Assembly (NCBI RefSeq): GCF_019048265.1
Contig: NZ_CP077311.1
Location: 2,489,001-2,553,000 of the forward strand
From: Aeromonas sp. FDAARGOS 1405
GTDB taxonomy: Bacteria; Pseudomonadota; Gammaproteobacteria; Enterobacterales; Aeromonadaceae
Direction: 5' to 3'
Length of the DNA stretch: 64,000 bases
The notes under the pieces: model-generated
Told to the model about the DNA's origin: nothing
The model's input: the letters and a program-made list of their open reading frames with translations, nothing else
The model's database searches: none
Shown: positions 31,391 to 41,161 of the stretch, piece after piece
Position numbering within the stretch: position 1 is the first letter of the stretch
How the letters are laid out: the number at the start of each line of letters is the position of its first letter
Program-made: the position numbers and the translations under genes

Positions 31391-32029
31391 TCAGGCCAGC
31401 CCTTGCTCTTTGGCATAGTGAAACAGGTCGCTATCGCTTTGCAGGCCGAGGCGTACCATGGCGCTCTTTTTCTGGGTGCTGATGGTCTTGACGCTGCGAT
31501 GCAGGTACTCGGCCACCTGGGTGACAGACATTCCACTGGCTAATAAACGCACGACTTCACTCTCTCTTGGTGTCAGTTGCTGTGATTGGGCCGGGTTAAC
31601 CATACCGCTTTCCGCCAATAACATTTTCACTGAGTGGCCAAGATATTTTTGGCCCGATAAGACATGGCGAATGGCATCCGATAATTCACTGATGACGGCT
31701 TTCTTCAATAATATTCCGCTGACCCCAAGCTGCAGCAAGGCTTGGAGTATCCCGGCATTCTGTATCTGTGTCAGCACGATAATCGAGAGTCCCGGGTAGC
31801 TTCTTTTTAAATTTTGGAGCATCACCAGGCCATCACTGCGAGAGTCACCAGGCATACTAAAATCAGTTATCAAGAGATTGCATTGGTGTTGCTGCAATGT
31901 TTTGAATAATTCGGAGACCTGATGTGCCTCGGCAACAATTTCGCAACCTGGTTGGTGTTGTGCAATAAGGCTGCGGATCCCGGTCAGTATAAGCGGATGA
32001 TCGTCGGCAAGAATGATCTTGGAAGACAT
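31391..32029 (-). CDS. LuxR/NarL-family response regulator (BvgA-like)
   Basis: 212 residues. The receiver domain has acidic residues ADDH near the N-terminus, phospho-acceptor D56 in LITDFSMPGD, a Thr in VLTQ and the conserved Lys in LLKKA. The C-terminal LuxR helix-turn-helix (LTPRESEVVRLLASGMSVTQVAEYLHRSVKTIS) binds DNA. It converges on the adhesin gene and is divergent from the BvgS-like kinase across 119 bases. It is therefore very probably the kinase's partner and a candidate regulator of the fimbrial operon. Confidence 0.9.
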   Translation of the reverse strand: MSSKIILADDHPLILTGIRSLIAQHQPGCEIVAEAHQVSELFKTLQQHQCNLLITDFSMPGDSRSDGLVMLQNLKRSYPGLSIIVLTQIQNAGILQALLQLGVSGILLKKAVISELSDAIRHVLSGQKYLGHSVKMLLAESGMVNPAQSQQLTPRESEVVRLLASGMSVTQVAEYLHRSVKTISTQKKSAMVRLGLQSDSDLFHYAKEQGLA

Positions 32030-32148
32030 AGATGAGCCCTATATGAATATTACAATAATATTTACACTAGCAAACATTTCATTTCTATACTACTTTACGC
32101 GACCTTTTTTAGTATTCAGATAATGCTCTCTCCTTCAGAAATCGTACA

Positions 32149-35100
32149 GTGAGTCGTCTTCATATGAACATATACCGATGCATAGTCGCCATAATGATAT
32201 GTCATTTCTGCATATTCACGACGTCTGCCTCTGCTCATAAAAACAACTCATTACCAACAATAAAAGTCGGGTTATTAACTGGAGGATGGGGGCCATTTCA
32301 GCGGTGGGATGGACATAATGCCAGCGGTTTCAGTGTTGAATTGATCACGACCCTGGCAAGGAATCTTGATTATCATATTGAATGGAAAACATATCCTGAC
32401 TGGAACCAGCTATACGTAGCGAGTTGTAAAGGGCAATTGGATATTATGCTGGACTCTTTTCGATCGGAAGAGAGTGAGTGCGTGACCTATAGTCGGCCTT
32501 ATTATTCTTCACCGACCGTGGTAGTAGTGCGGCATGATTCACCTTTGTTTAAAAATGTCAGTGGTTTGAATAAATCGCGCATTGCGATAGAAGCAGGATT
32601 TCTGACTGAAAAGCTGGTGAGAGCGCATTATCCAGAGGTACAGCGACTGCTGTTTCAAGACACTGACATGGCACTCCAGGCCGTATTGGACAAGCGGGCC
32701 GATGCCTATATCGGCAATTTGCATGTCACGAATCAGTTTATTGCCCAGCATCCAGAACTGGCAGTGGTCGCCCAGGCTCCCTTGTTGATGGAGAGCCTGC
32801 ATCTGGGAATAAGCAAACATAACTCTAGGCTGGGGGTTCGCTTTGATACAGCGATCCAGGCGCTGAGCATTGAAGAGCGCAGCGCTCTGGAACAACGCTG
32901 GTTGAGCGACAATAACCTTAACTTTCAGGGGCATAGTGGTTTTTTACTGCGACCGGATGAACGTGACTGGCTTGCGAGCCTGCCCCCCCTTAAGTTGAGC
33001 TTTATTCCCAAGTGGATACCGTTCTCCTACTCAGATGGTGACGGTAAGCTCACAGGATTGATCGGCGATTACATGAATGTCTTCAAAGACAAGCTAGGAC
33101 TTGCCTATCAATATCGCGTTGATCAGAGTTGGCCTGAATTGTTACAGGGATTGCTGCATCAAGATGCGGATATTGCTGTCATCCCGACCCGAATAATCAA
33201 GCGTATTAGCGGTTGGCAGATTAGCCAGCCGATTGCTTCGTTTCCTGTTGTGATCGCCATGTCTCGTGCGAGTAGTACGTTTGGGGGATTTGCAGAATTG
33301 GTGGGCAAGCATTTGGTGGTTACCGATAGCTTGCTGGTTGCAGAGCTGCGTGCTCGTATTCCTGATATCAGGACTACTGTGGTTTCCGGCCCGAAAGAGG
33401 GACTAGCCATGGTTGCGTCTGGTCGCGGAGACGCTTACATAGGCAATCTTGCAGTGATATCTCGACTCATCAATGAGCAGTTTGATGACAGCCTGCATAT
33501 TGTTGCGCCGACGCCTTTCAGAGATGAGCTGGCCGTAGCGGTGCGTGAGCCTTACACCCCCTTGCTGCCTTTGATTAACAGGGTGCTCGCCAGCATGAGT
33601 GACAAGGAGAAACAGCAGATCCGCAATAGCTGGTTGGCATTGAACTACAGCGAGGGGATCCCTTGGCATAAATTAATCAGAACTCTGATCCCTATAGGTA
33701 TCGGGATTGCCCTGTTTATCCTGATACTCTCGGTGGCTTACTGGCGGCTACGTCAGGAGATAGTTCGTCGTCGTCAGGTCGAGGCTGCACTCGCCATGGC
33801 CAAGGCAAAGGCTGAGTCGGCCGCCACCCAGAAAGGGGAGTTTCTGGCCACCATGAGCCACGAAATTCGCACGCCCATGAATGGTATCGTCGGCATGGCG
33901 GAGCAACTCACCTTCACCGAACTGACCCTGGAGCAGCGCCAGATGGTGGAGATCATCAACCGTGGGGCTCAGGGGCTGCATGCACTGATCGACAATGTGC
34001 TCGACTACGCCAAGCTGGAGGCGGGCAAGATGCAGCTCGAGCAAACCCCGTTTCTTCTGCGTGAGCTGATTGACAGTGTGCTGACCATGACGGTGAGCGA
34101 GGTACACCGCAAGGGGCTCCGCGTCTACTTGTGGGCTGATGCCGGAGTTGCGGCCCGGGTAAGCGGCGATGCGCTGCGTTTGCGTCAGATCCTCTTCAAC
34201 TTTGTCAGCAATGCCATCAAATTTACCGAGCGGGGCTTTATCGAGATTTCGGTGCAACTGCTGGCACAGGGGGAGGGGCAACAGCAATTGCGCTTCGGTG
34301 TGCGCGATAGTGGCATCGGCATGACACCCGAAGCGCGTGACCGGATCTTTAATGCCTTTGAACAGGCTGAGAGCTCCACCACCCGCAGTTATGGTGGCAG
34401 TGGCCTGGGGCTTAGCATCTGCCAGACCCTAGCCAACTTGATGGGGGGCGAGATCCGGCTGGAGAGTGCCCCGGGGCTAGGTACCTTTATCACCTTGACA
34501 GTCACGCTGCCTGTTCTGGCACAGCGAGAGCCGGATCTCCGTCTCAATGGCCTGCAAGCCAGCATTGAGCTGCATGACGATAAGCTGTGTCACACCCTGT
34601 TACTGCATCTTGACGCGCTGGGAGTCACGCGAACGTCGCCCCCTGATAATGCTCAGTTGCGTTTCAGTGACCATGACCTGGCGGCTGAGGGCGTTATCCG
34701 GGTGCTGCCGCTGGCCACCCCTCTTGGCTATCGCAGTGATGAGAAGGGTTACATTCTCAACAGCAATCCCATGACCTGGCATGCAGTGCGGGAAGTCTGC
34801 TATCGCCAGCTGGCCTTGAGCGATGAGATTGTTACGCAAGCGATACAAAAGAGCGCAGAGTGCGAGCCCATGCTGCCCTGTAGGGTTCTGCTGGTGGAAG
34901 ATAATCCCCTTAACCAGCAGCTGGTGATACGCCAGCTCGGGCAGCTCAAGCTGAACTGCGAACTGGCTGAGCATGGCCAGCAAGCCCTCGAGATGGTCGC
35001 GCAGTATCCCTATGATCTGGTGCTCTGTGACTGCCAGATGCCGGTGATGGATGGCTATGAGTTCACGCGCAGGGTACGGGCTGGGGAGGATAAGAAGCGC

Positions 35101-35601
35101 TTGCTGATCATTGCCATGACGGCCAATGTCATGCCTGAGCAGGCTGAACGCTGCTTTGCCGCCGGCATGGATGATTTGCTGGGCAAGCCAGTGCTGCTGG
35201 ATGGTTTGCGTCAGATGCTGCAAAAGTGGCGTATCTTGCCATCACCATCCTTGATTGATGTCGCGGCCATGGCGGCTTTTTTTGGCCAAGGTGACAAGTT
35301 GCGGCAGATGTTCCCACTCTTTCGTCAGGAGCTTGAGCAAGCGATGGGGCAGCAACCACAGGATGACAAGGCTCTGGCTAATTGGGTTCATCGTCAGGCA
35401 GGAACCGTCAGTATGATGATGGCGCCGCAGCTGGCTGAAGAGGCATGGCGATTGGAAGAAAAAATCCGCCAGTTTGGATCGTCAGCTTGTACTGACGAGC
35501 TGACACGCTTTCGTGCCCAACTACAGCAAATCATCGGGGAGCTGATGCGTTTAAGCGAACAGTATGAAGAGTCAGTTGTTGTCGAGGGAAAACTGGAGTA
35601 G
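32149..35601 (+). CDS. BvgS/EvgS-like unorthodox hybrid sensor kinase
   Basis: 1,150 residues; start is GTG 32149 or ATG 32164, neither with a clear ribosome site. A signal/anchor region precedes two periplasmic solute-binding (Venus flytrap) domains (about residues 35-270 and 275-505) and a membrane helix near 510-530. The cytoplasmic part has HisKA with H571 in SHEIRTP, a HATPase with N, G1 and G2 boxes (NFVSNAIKFTE, DSGIGM, GGSGLGLS), a receiver with D961 in LCDCQMPVMDG, and a C-terminal HPt with H1081 in WVHRQAG. This His-Asp-His chain would pass phosphate to the divergent response regulator. No PAS domain is obvious between membrane and kinase, unlike Bordetella BvgS and like EvgS. The ligand is unknown. 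Confidence 0.92.
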   Translation: MSRLHMNIYRCIVAIMICHFCIFTTSASAHKNNSLPTIKVGLLTGGWGPFQRWDGHNASGFSVELITTLARNLDYHIEWKTYPDWNQLYVASCKGQLDIMLDSFRSEESECVTYSRPYYSSPTVVVVRHDSPLFKNVSGLNKSRIAIEAGFLTEKLVRAHYPEVQRLLFQDTDMALQAVLDKRADAYIGNLHVTNQFIAQHPELAVVAQAPLLMESLHLGISKHNSRLGVRFDTAIQALSIEERSALEQRWLSDNNLNFQGHSGFLLRPDERDWLASLPPLKLSFIPKWIPFSYSDGDGKLTGLIGDYMNVFKDKLGLAYQYRVDQSWPELLQGLLHQDADIAVIPTRIIKRISGWQISQPIASFPVVIAMSRASSTFGGFAELVGKHLVVTDSLLVAELRARIPDIRTTVVSGPKEGLAMVASGRGDAYIGNLAVISRLINEQFDDSLHIVAPTPFRDELAVAVREPYTPLLPLINRVLASMSDKEKQQIRNSWLALNYSEGIPWHKLIRTLIPIGIGIALFILILSVAYWRLRQEIVRRRQVEAALAMAKAKAESAATQKGEFLATMSHEIRTPMNGIVGMAEQLTFTELTLEQRQMVEIINRGAQGLHALIDNVLDYAKLEAGKMQLEQTPFLLRELIDSVLTMTVSEVHRKGLRVYLWADAGVAARVSGDALRLRQILFNFVSNAIKFTERGFIEISVQLLAQGEGQQQLRFGVRDSGIGMTPEARDRIFNAFEQAESSTTRSYGGSGLGLSICQTLANLMGGEIRLESAPGLGTFITLTVTLPVLAQREPDLRLNGLQASIELHDDKLCHTLLLHLDALGVTRTSPPDNAQLRFSDHDLAAEGVIRVLPLATPLGYRSDEKGYILNSNPMTWHAVREVCYRQLALSDEIVTQAIQKSAECEPMLPCRVLLVEDNPLNQQLVIRQLGQLKLNCELAEHGQQALEMVAQYPYDLVLCDCQMPVMDGYEFTRRVRAGEDKKRLLIIAMTANVMPEQAERCFAAGMDDLLGKPVLLDGLRQMLQKWRILPSPSLIDVAAMAAFFGQGDKLRQMFPLFRQELEQAMGQQPQDDKALANWVHRQAGTVSMMMAPQLAEEAWRLEEKIRQFGSSACTDELTRFRAQLQQIIGELMRLSEQYEESVVVEGKLE

Positions 35602-35865
35602 GGGAAACTGCTCACTCATAAAATCGCGGGGTGTATGGCCATTACCTGCGCCAGCCAGCCACTCCCAGTCCAGTTTTGGTGAGCCGGCTTTGAAGCGCTG
35701 ATAGGCAATACCCTTGTGAACTGTCAGAAAAAGAGTCGTAGGGAGTCCCAGCTTGTTGCTGTAGCGCACCATCAGATCGCCCTGATAGTCGTTGCTGATT
35801 CTGATTTTGAGTGCCTGCAGTGTCAGACCTGTTGCGTGGCCATGCTCATCCCAGACTTCAAACAT
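35572..35865 (-). CDS. Hypothetical 97-residue protein
   Basis: I do not recognise this protein. It is soluble, without signal peptide or membrane segment, and rich in aromatic residues (LDWEWLAGAGNGHTP, TLFLTVHKGIAYQRF). Its stop codon lies inside the 3' end of the BvgS-like kinase gene on the other strand (30-base overlap). Normal-looking composition and an ATG start favour a real gene; the weak ribosome site and overlap count against it. Confidence 0.5.
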   Translation of the reverse strand: MFEVWDEHGHATGLTLQALKIRISNDYQGDLMVRYSNKLGLPTTLFLTVHKGIAYQRFKAGSPKLDWEWLAGAGNGHTPRDFMSEQFPLLQFSLDNN

Positions 35866-35965
35866 GATGTGAACACTCTGATGTTGATGATGCCACGATG
35901 AGCAAGCTGGGATGCAATTGCAACTGTCAGATCTGACAAGGGCGGAAAGGTGAATTGGCGATAAA

Positions 35966-35996
35966 GCGAAAACCCGGCGCTAGGCCGGGTTTTCTG
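35966..35996 (-). terminator. Terminator of the tRNA-Tyr cluster
   Basis: Stem gaaaacccggc/gccgggttttc with a five-base loop, six bases beyond the 3' end of the last tRNA-Tyr. On the minus strand it ends in a T-rich run. Confidence 0.85.
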
Positions 35997-36001
35997 AATG
36001 A

Positions 36002-36086
36002 TGGTGGAGGGAGAAGGATTCGAACCTTCGAAGGCAGAGCCGTCAGATTTACAGTCTGATCCCTTTGGCCGCTCGGGAACCCCTCC
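36002..36086 (-). tRNA. tRNA-Tyr (GUA), copy 3 in transcript order
   Basis: 85 bases including the encoded CCA. The acceptor stem GGAGGGG pairs with TCCCTCC, the anticodon loop contains CTGTAAAT (GUA), the variable arm is long as in bacterial tRNA-Tyr, and the T loop is GTTCGAATC. It is identical by eye to the two copies upstream. Confidence 0.97.
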
Positions 36087-36130
36087 ACAGGGGCAAAACA
36101 AATTGTATTGATCCATTACAATCGGGGAAG

Positions 36131-36215
36131 TGGTGGAGGGAGAAGGATTCGAACCTTCGAAGGCAGAGCCGTCAGATTTACAGTCTGATCCCTTTGGCCG
36201 CTCGGGAACCCCTCC
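36131..36215 (-). tRNA. tRNA-Tyr (GUA), copy 2
   Basis: 85 bases with encoded CCA, the same sequence as its neighbours. It is separated by 44 bases from copy 3 and 31 bases from copy 1; spacer sequences differ, so these are separate genes in one precursor transcript. Confidence 0.97.
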
Positions 36216-36246
36216 ACGGGGTATTTTCCTGATTGTTGCACTTGAA

Positions 36247-36331
36247 TGGTGGAGGGAGAAGGATTCGAACCTTCGAAGGCAGAGCCGTCAGATTTACAGT
36301 CTGATCCCTTTGGCCGCTCGGGAACCCCTCC
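36247..36331 (-). tRNA. tRNA-Tyr (GUA), copy 1, promoter-proximal
   Basis: 85 bases with encoded CCA. It is the first tRNA after the promoter at 36345-36374. Repeated tRNA genes of this kind are common recombination and insertion points, and an accessory block lies directly beyond the cluster. Confidence 0.97.
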
Positions 36332-36344
36332 CCAAGTGCGAGGC

Positions 36345-36374
36345 GCATACTAACAGATCTTCGCTCTTTGTGAA
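36345..36374 (-). promoter_or_regulatory. Sigma-70 promoter of the tRNA-Tyr cluster
   Basis: On the minus strand TTCACA (36374-36369), a 16-base spacer and TAGTAT (36352-36347) are followed by a G+C-rich discriminator (GCGCCTCGC), typical of growth-rate-controlled stable RNA promoters. Confidence 0.7.
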
Positions 36375-36514
36375 CCCCTTGAAGCGTTTCTGGCAGCAAA
36401 AAATGACTGTTCGTCGATTTTTTGATATATCCAGCTCAAAAATCAAGCTTATCAGCAAGTTGCATGCTGATTTTCTGCACAAAAGAGCATCCGTGCAAGG
36501 GGGTGAGGTAGATA

Positions 36515-36545
36515 AGAGAAGACTGCCTGTGTCGGCAGTCTTCCC
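36515..36545 (-). terminator. Hairpin after astB
   Basis: Perfect 10-bp stem gaagactgcc/ggcagtcttc, 13 bases beyond the astB stop. The tail on the minus strand (tctcttatct) is only moderately T-rich. Confidence 0.65.
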
Positions 36546-36556
36546 GATCATCACAT

Positions 36557-37894
36557 CTAGCGCTGGAACGGGTAGACGGAACCCAGTTTCAGGATCTGGG
36601 TCAGCTCGTCCAGCGCGCTGCGAGACTCCTGCACCAGGGTCGGATCACGCAGGTCATCGAGAGTCAGGCGGTCTCGGTAGTGGCGATCTACCCAGCCATC
36701 GAGGCGGGCAAACTGGCTGTCGTTGATAAGGCAGGCCGGATTGACCGCAGCGAGTTCCTGATCGTTCATGGCAACCCGCAGTCGCAGGCAGGCCGGGCCG
36801 CCACCATTACGCATGCTCTGTTTCACATCCATATAGTGGACCGCCTTGATCGGAGTCTCCTGCGTCAGCAGCTTGCCAAGATAGGCCGACACCGCCGGAT
36901 TATCGCGGCACTCGGTGGGGGCGATAATGGCCATCTCGCCGCTCGGCAGGGTGAGGATCTGGGTGTTGAACAGGTAGGATTTCACCGCATCCAGCACGGA
37001 TACCTCGGCAGTCGGCACTTCGATAAAGTGCAAATCCCCCTCGCCAAACTTGTCGCTGATCTCTGATAGCACGGCTTCGGTGTTGAGGAACGCTTGCTGG
37101 TGGAAGAAGAGCACATTCTGGTTGCCCACTGCGATCACGTCGTTGTGGAACACTCCCTGATCGATCACCTCCGGGTTTTGCTGAATAAACACCATGCTCT
37201 CCTCGCCAAGGCCATGCAGGCGGGCGATGGCCTGGCTTGCCTCCAGAGTCTGGCGGGCCGGATAGCGCTTCGGCGCCGGGCGGGAGTAGTCAAAGGCGCT
37301 GCGGCCATAGACAAACAGCTCGACCCCCGCCTCGCCGTAGGCGCGGCAGAGGCGGGTGTGGTTGGCCGCCCCCTCGTCGCCGAAGTGATCATTTTCCGGC
37401 AGGTGGAGGTGGTGGCTGAAGTGGCGATCATTGTTGAACACGGCGCGCAGGATACGGCCAGTGACGTCCGGCTCCAGGGATCGGTGAAACTTGTTGGTCA
37501 GGTTGGCGGGGGTGAAGTGAATGCGGCCATCCCGTGTATCGGCACTCGGGGAGACGGTGGCGGCGTTGGCGGTCCACATACTGGAGGCCGAATAGCAGGC
37601 GGCCAGTACGGCGGGAGCCTGTTTGGCGGCCTGTTCCAGCACCCGGGCATCGTTGCCGGTGAAGCCGAGGCGGCGCAGGGTGGCAAGATCGGGGCGCTCT
37701 TGTGGCGCCAGTACACCCTGGGTCATGCCAAGCTCGGTCAGCGCCTTCATCTTGCGCAGCCCCTGTTTGGCGGCCTCTTTCGGATTGGAGGCTTCCTGGG
37801 CATTGCTCTGGGAGGCAACGTTGCCGTAGGAGAGGCCTGCATAGTTATGAGTCGGGCCGACCAGACCGTCGAAATTGACCTCGAAGTGCTTCAT
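36557..37894 (-). CDS. astB: N-succinylarginine dihydrolase AstB
   Basis: 445 residues. It converts succinylarginine to succinylornithine, CO2 and ammonia, the second step of the arginine succinyltransferase pathway. Family blocks are [18 protein letters not shown] at the N-terminus, [46 protein letters not shown], and [11 protein letters not shown] with the nucleophilic cysteine. The ATG at 37894 matches the E. coli start and has AAAGGA upstream; the frame continues to 38230 without support. No other ast gene is adjacent, unlike the E. coli astCADBE operon. Confidence 0.95.
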   Translation of the reverse strand: MKHFEVNFDGLVGPTHNYAGLSYGNVASQSNAQEASNPKEAAKQGLRKMKALTELGMTQGVLAPQERPDLATLRRLGFTGNDARVLEQAAKQAPAVLAACYSASSMWTANAATVSPSADTRDGRIHFTPANLTNKFHRSLEPDVTGRILRAVFNNDRHFSHHLHLPENDHFGDEGAANHTRLCRAYGEAGVELFVYGRSAFDYSRPAPKRYPARQTLEASQAIARLHGLGEESMVFIQQNPEVIDQGVFHNDVIAVGNQNVLFFHQQAFLNTEAVLSEISDKFGEGDLHFIEVPTAEVSVLDAVKSYLFNTQILTLPSGEMAIIAPTECRDNPAVSAYLGKLLTQETPIKAVHYMDVKQSMRNGGGPACLRLRVAMNDQELAAVNPACLINDSQFARLDGWVDRHYRDRLTLDDLRDPTLVQESRSALDELTQILKLGSVYPFQR

Positions 37895-38249
37895 TGAGTA
37901 CATCCTTTCGATTTTTATGATGGGTAGCGGTTCCTTCCGCGCACAATGCGTCGGGGTTGGGCCATTATAAAGAGATTTTATGTTTTTGTAACAAGCCGGT
38001 AACCAACAGACGTTTTTATGTCGTTTCAGATATAAAAAGAGGGGCGGTATGGCAGAAAATTGAAAAAGCGGTTGCGTCCGGCCTGTTGCCTTCGCATTAA
38101 TAAATAAAGAAGCAATAAAAGAAGCCGTGTGGTTCGGGCTGGTCAGGCAAATTTGCTCACAAGATTGCTTTTTCGCGCCAAATCTCTTATACAGCCCCAC
38201 AAAACCGCACACCAACCCCGTCGGGTGCAATGAGGATAATAGTTACAGC
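37895..38249. other. Divergent astB-topA intergenic region
   Basis: 355 bases with no convincing gene. It must hold promoters for both astB (minus) and topA (plus). AT-rich patches such as attaataaataaag near 38097 are candidate promoter elements for topA. I could not identify an ArgR or NtrC site with confidence. Confidence 0.6.
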
Positions 38250-40871
38250 ATGGGCAAATCACTGGTCATAGTGGAGTCTCCGGCCAAGGCCAAGACGATC
38301 AACAAATATCTGGGCAAGGACTACGTGGTGAAATCCAGCGTTGGTCATGTTCGCGATCTGCCCACCAGCGGCAGCGCCAGCACCGAGCCCAAGAAACCCG
38401 TCATTCGCGGCATCAAGTTGAGCGAAGCTGAAAAGGCAGCCAAGGATCGCAAGGCCCTGTTTGCCCGGATGGGTATCAATCCGACCGCTGGCTGGCAGGC
38501 TAACTACCAGATTTTGCCCGGCAAGGAGAAGGTGGTCAGCGAGTTGCAAAGTCTGGCCGAGAAAGCCGACACCATCTATCTCGCAACCGATTTGGATAGA
38601 GAAGGAGAGGCGATCGCCTGGCACCTGCGCGAGATCATCGGTGGCGATGACAGCCGCTACAAGCGCGTGGTGTTCAACGAGATCACCAAGAGCGCCATCA
38701 AGGAGGCGTTCGCCCAGCCGTCCGAACTCAATATTGACCGCGTCAATGCCCAGCAGGCCCGTCGTTTCCTCGACCGCGTGGTGGGTTACATGGTTTCCCC
38801 GCTGCTGTGGAAAAAGCTGGCTCGTGGTCTCTCCGCCGGTCGGGTGCAATCCGTTGCGGTGCGTCTCATCGTCGATAAAGAGCGCGAAATCAAGGCGTTC
38901 GTTCCGGTCGAATTCTGGGATCTCAATGCCGACCTGCTGACCGCCGACAAGAGCGATCTGCGGATGGAAGTGGTCAGCCGCAATGGTGCCGACTTCAAGC
39001 CGGTGACCCAGGCCGAGACCTTTGCCGCTGTCGCAGCCCTGGAAGGGGTCGACTACAAGGTGGTGAACCGGGAAGACAAGCCGACCGGCTCCAAACCGTC
39101 CGCGCCGTTTATCACCTCCACCCTGCAGCAGGCGGCCTCTACCCGTCTGAGCTTCGGGGTCAAGAAAACCATGATGATGGCCCAGCGTCTCTATGAAGCG
39201 GGTTACATCACCTATATGCGTACCGACTCCACCAACCTCAGCAAAGAGGCGGTTGAGGCGGTGCGTGAATATATCGGCGAGCAGTATGGCGCGGCCTATC
39301 TGCCAGCCGAACCGAATCTGTATGGCGCCAAGGCCAATGCTCAGGAAGCGCACGAGGCGATCCGTCCCTCCAACGTACAGGTGACTGCCGAGATGCTGGA
39401 AGGGATGGAGCCGGATGCCATGCGTCTGTACGATCTCATCTGGCGTCAGTTCGTTGCTTGCCAGATGACCCCGGCTCAATACGACTCCTCCACCCTGACC
39501 GTCAAGGCGGGTGAGTTCGAGCTCAAGGCCCGTGGCCGTACCCTGCGCTTCGCCGGTTGGACCAAGGCACTGCCGCCGATGGGTCGCAAGGGCGAAGATA
39601 GCCAGCTGCCGGCGGTGACCGTGGGCGAGGTGCTGAAACTGGTCAAGTTGGATCCGCGCCAGCACTTCACCAAGCCGCCTGCTCGTTTCACTGAAGCTGC
39701 GTTGGTGCGCGAGCTGGAAAAACGCGGCATCGGCCGTCCGTCAACCTACGCCTCCATCATCTCCACCATCGTTGATCGCGGTTATGTGCGGGTCGAGAGC
39801 CGCCGTTTCTTCGCCGAGAAGATGGGCGAGATCGTCACCGACCGTCTGGTGGAGAACTTCGTCGAGCTGATGAACTACGAGTTCACCGCCAAGATGGAAG
39901 ACAAGCTCGATGGCATCGCCGAAGGGAGCCTTGAGTGGAAGAAGGTGCTGGACGCCTTCTACGCCGAGTTTACCCAGGAGCTGGAGAAGGCTGACAAGGC
40001 GCCCGAAGAGGGCGGCATGCGTGCCAACCAGATGGTGATGACCGACATCGACTGCCCGGATTGCGGCCGCAAGATGGGTATTCGTACCGCCACCACCGGC
40101 GTGTTCCTCGGCTGCTCCGGCTATGCCTTGCCGCCGAAAGAGCGCTGCAAGAAGACCATCAACCTGGTCTCTGCCGACGAGTTTGTCTCCGCCACTGACG
40201 GTGAAGAGGCGGAAACCGAAGCGCTGCGCGCCAAGCACCGCTGCGGCGTCTGTGGTACAGCTATGGATGCCTACATCATCGATGACAGCCGCAAGCTGCA
40301 CGTCTGTGGTCGCAACCCGGATTGCGATGGCTACGAAATCGAGAAGGGCCAGTTTAAGCTCAAGGGCTACGAAGGGCCGAGCATCGAGTGCGACCGTTGC
40401 GGAGCCGAGATGCAGCTCAAGAACGGCCGTTTCGGCAAGTACATGGGCTGCACCAACGAGACCTGCAAGAACACCCGCAAGATCCTGAAAAACGGCGACA
40501 TCGCGCCGCCGAAGGAGGATCCGGTGCCGCTGCCGGAGCTCAAGTGCACCCAGTCCGATGCCCACTTCGTGCTGCGTGACGGTGCTGCCGGTCTGTTCCT
40601 GGCAGCCAGCAACTTCCCCAAATCCCGCGAGACTCGCGCGCCGCTGGTGGAAGAGCTCAAGCGCTTCAAGGATCGCATCTCCGCCAAGCACAAGTATCTG
40701 GCGGGAGCCCCGCTCACCGATCCGGACGGCAACCCCGCCATCGTGCGCTTCAGTCGAAAGACCAAGGAGCAGTACGTGATGAGCGAGGTCAACGGCAAGG
40801 CGACCGGTTGGACCGCTCACTACGACAACGGTACCTGGCAAGAGAGTTTGCCGAAGGCGAAGAAAGCCTGA
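38250..40871 (+). CDS. topA: DNA topoisomerase I TopA
   Basis: 873 residues. Type IA enzyme that relaxes negative supercoils through a 5'-phosphotyrosine link. The Toprim domain opens with [17 protein letters not shown] and contains the acidic [13 protein letters not shown]. The active tyrosine is Y322 in ITYMRTDST (Y319 in E. coli). The C-terminus has three four-cysteine zinc modules (CPDCGRKMG onward, CGVCGTAMD onward, CDRCGAEM onward) and a final zinc-ribbon-like DNA-binding domain without cysteines. The ATG at 38250 matches the family start; the frame is open to 38127 but that part is not conserved. Confidence 0.97.
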   Translation: MGKSLVIVESPAKAKTINKYLGKDYVVKSSVGHVRDLPTSGSASTEPKKPVIRGIKLSEAEKAAKDRKALFARMGINPTAGWQANYQILPGKEKVVSELQSLAEKADTIYLATDLDREGEAIAWHLREIIGGDDSRYKRVVFNEITKSAIKEAFAQPSELNIDRVNAQQARRFLDRVVGYMVSPLLWKKLARGLSAGRVQSVAVRLIVDKEREIKAFVPVEFWDLNADLLTADKSDLRMEVVSRNGADFKPVTQAETFAAVAALEGVDYKVVNREDKPTGSKPSAPFITSTLQQAASTRLSFGVKKTMMMAQRLYEAGYITYMRTDSTNLSKEAVEAVREYIGEQYGAAYLPAEPNLYGAKANAQEAHEAIRPSNVQVTAEMLEGMEPDAMRLYDLIWRQFVACQMTPAQYDSSTLTVKAGEFELKARGRTLRFAGWTKALPPMGRKGEDSQLPAVTVGEVLKLVKLDPRQHFTKPPARFTEAALVRELEKRGIGRPSTYASIISTIVDRGYVRVESRRFFAEKMGEIVTDRLVENFVELMNYEFTAKMEDKLDGIAEGSLEWKKVLDAFYAEFTQELEKADKAPEEGGMRANQMVMTDIDCPDCGRKMGIRTATTGVFLGCSGYALPPKERCKKTINLVSADEFVSATDGEEAETEALRAKHRCGVCGTAMDAYIIDDSRKLHVCGRNPDCDGYEIEKGQFKLKGYEGPSIECDRCGAEMQLKNGRFGKYMGCTNETCKNTRKILKNGDIAPPKEDPVPLPELKCTQSDAHFVLRDGAAGLFLAASNFPKSRETRAPLVEELKRFKDRISAKHKYLAGAPLTDPDGNPAIVRFSRKTKEQYVMSEVNGKATGWTAHYDNGTWQESLPKAKKA

Positions 40872-40874
40872 TGA

Positions 40875-40906
40875 CAAAGAGGCCCCGACCAGGGGCCTCT
40901 TTGCTT
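40875..40906 (+). terminator. Terminator after topA
   Basis: Stem caaagaggcccc/ggggcctctttg with a GACCA-type loop, four bases past the topA stop region, with a short T-rich tail. Confidence 0.8.
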
Positions 40907-40980
40907 ATGGATAAGGGTATACTGAGACAGCTGCAAGGAGTGCAGCAGTCGTCAATCGCGAAGTAGACAAGGAGGTTGAG

Positions 40981-41145
40981 ATGGAGATTAACGAGATCCG
41001 GCCGGGCATGAGCTGCATGACCCGGGAAGGGGCTGCCTATGTGCTGGAGGTGGACCGACAGAGCCTGCTTGTGCTGCTGCAGCGCGAGGACGAGACTATA
41101 CCGGTGCAGGTGCGCAGTGAGGAGATCCTGGCACCGCTGGAGTGA
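40981..41145 (+). CDS. Small 54-residue protein, unknown
   Basis: A short ORF with one of the best ribosome sites in the window (aaggaggttgag before ATG), which is strong evidence for translation. It is acidic, without membrane or signal segment. The start EINEIRPGMSCMTREGAAYVLEVD resembles the small beta-barrel opening of elongation factor P-like or KOW/SH3-like modules, but this is only a loose resemblance and I assign no function. It follows the topA terminator, with a possible -10 TATACT at 40918, and precedes a convergent Atl gene. Confidence 0.7.
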   Translation: MEINEIRPGMSCMTREGAAYVLEVDRQSLLVLLQREDETIPVQVRSEEILAPLE

Positions 41146-41161
41146 TCTGGCAGTGCCCCCC

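Noticed and set aside
36130..36726. ORFs across the tRNA-Tyr cluster
   Set aside because: They are translations of tRNA repeats (the same peptide recurs) and not proteins.
38259..40877. Long minus-strand ORFs opposite topA
   Set aside because: No domain is recognisable, and codon position bias follows topA on the other strand.
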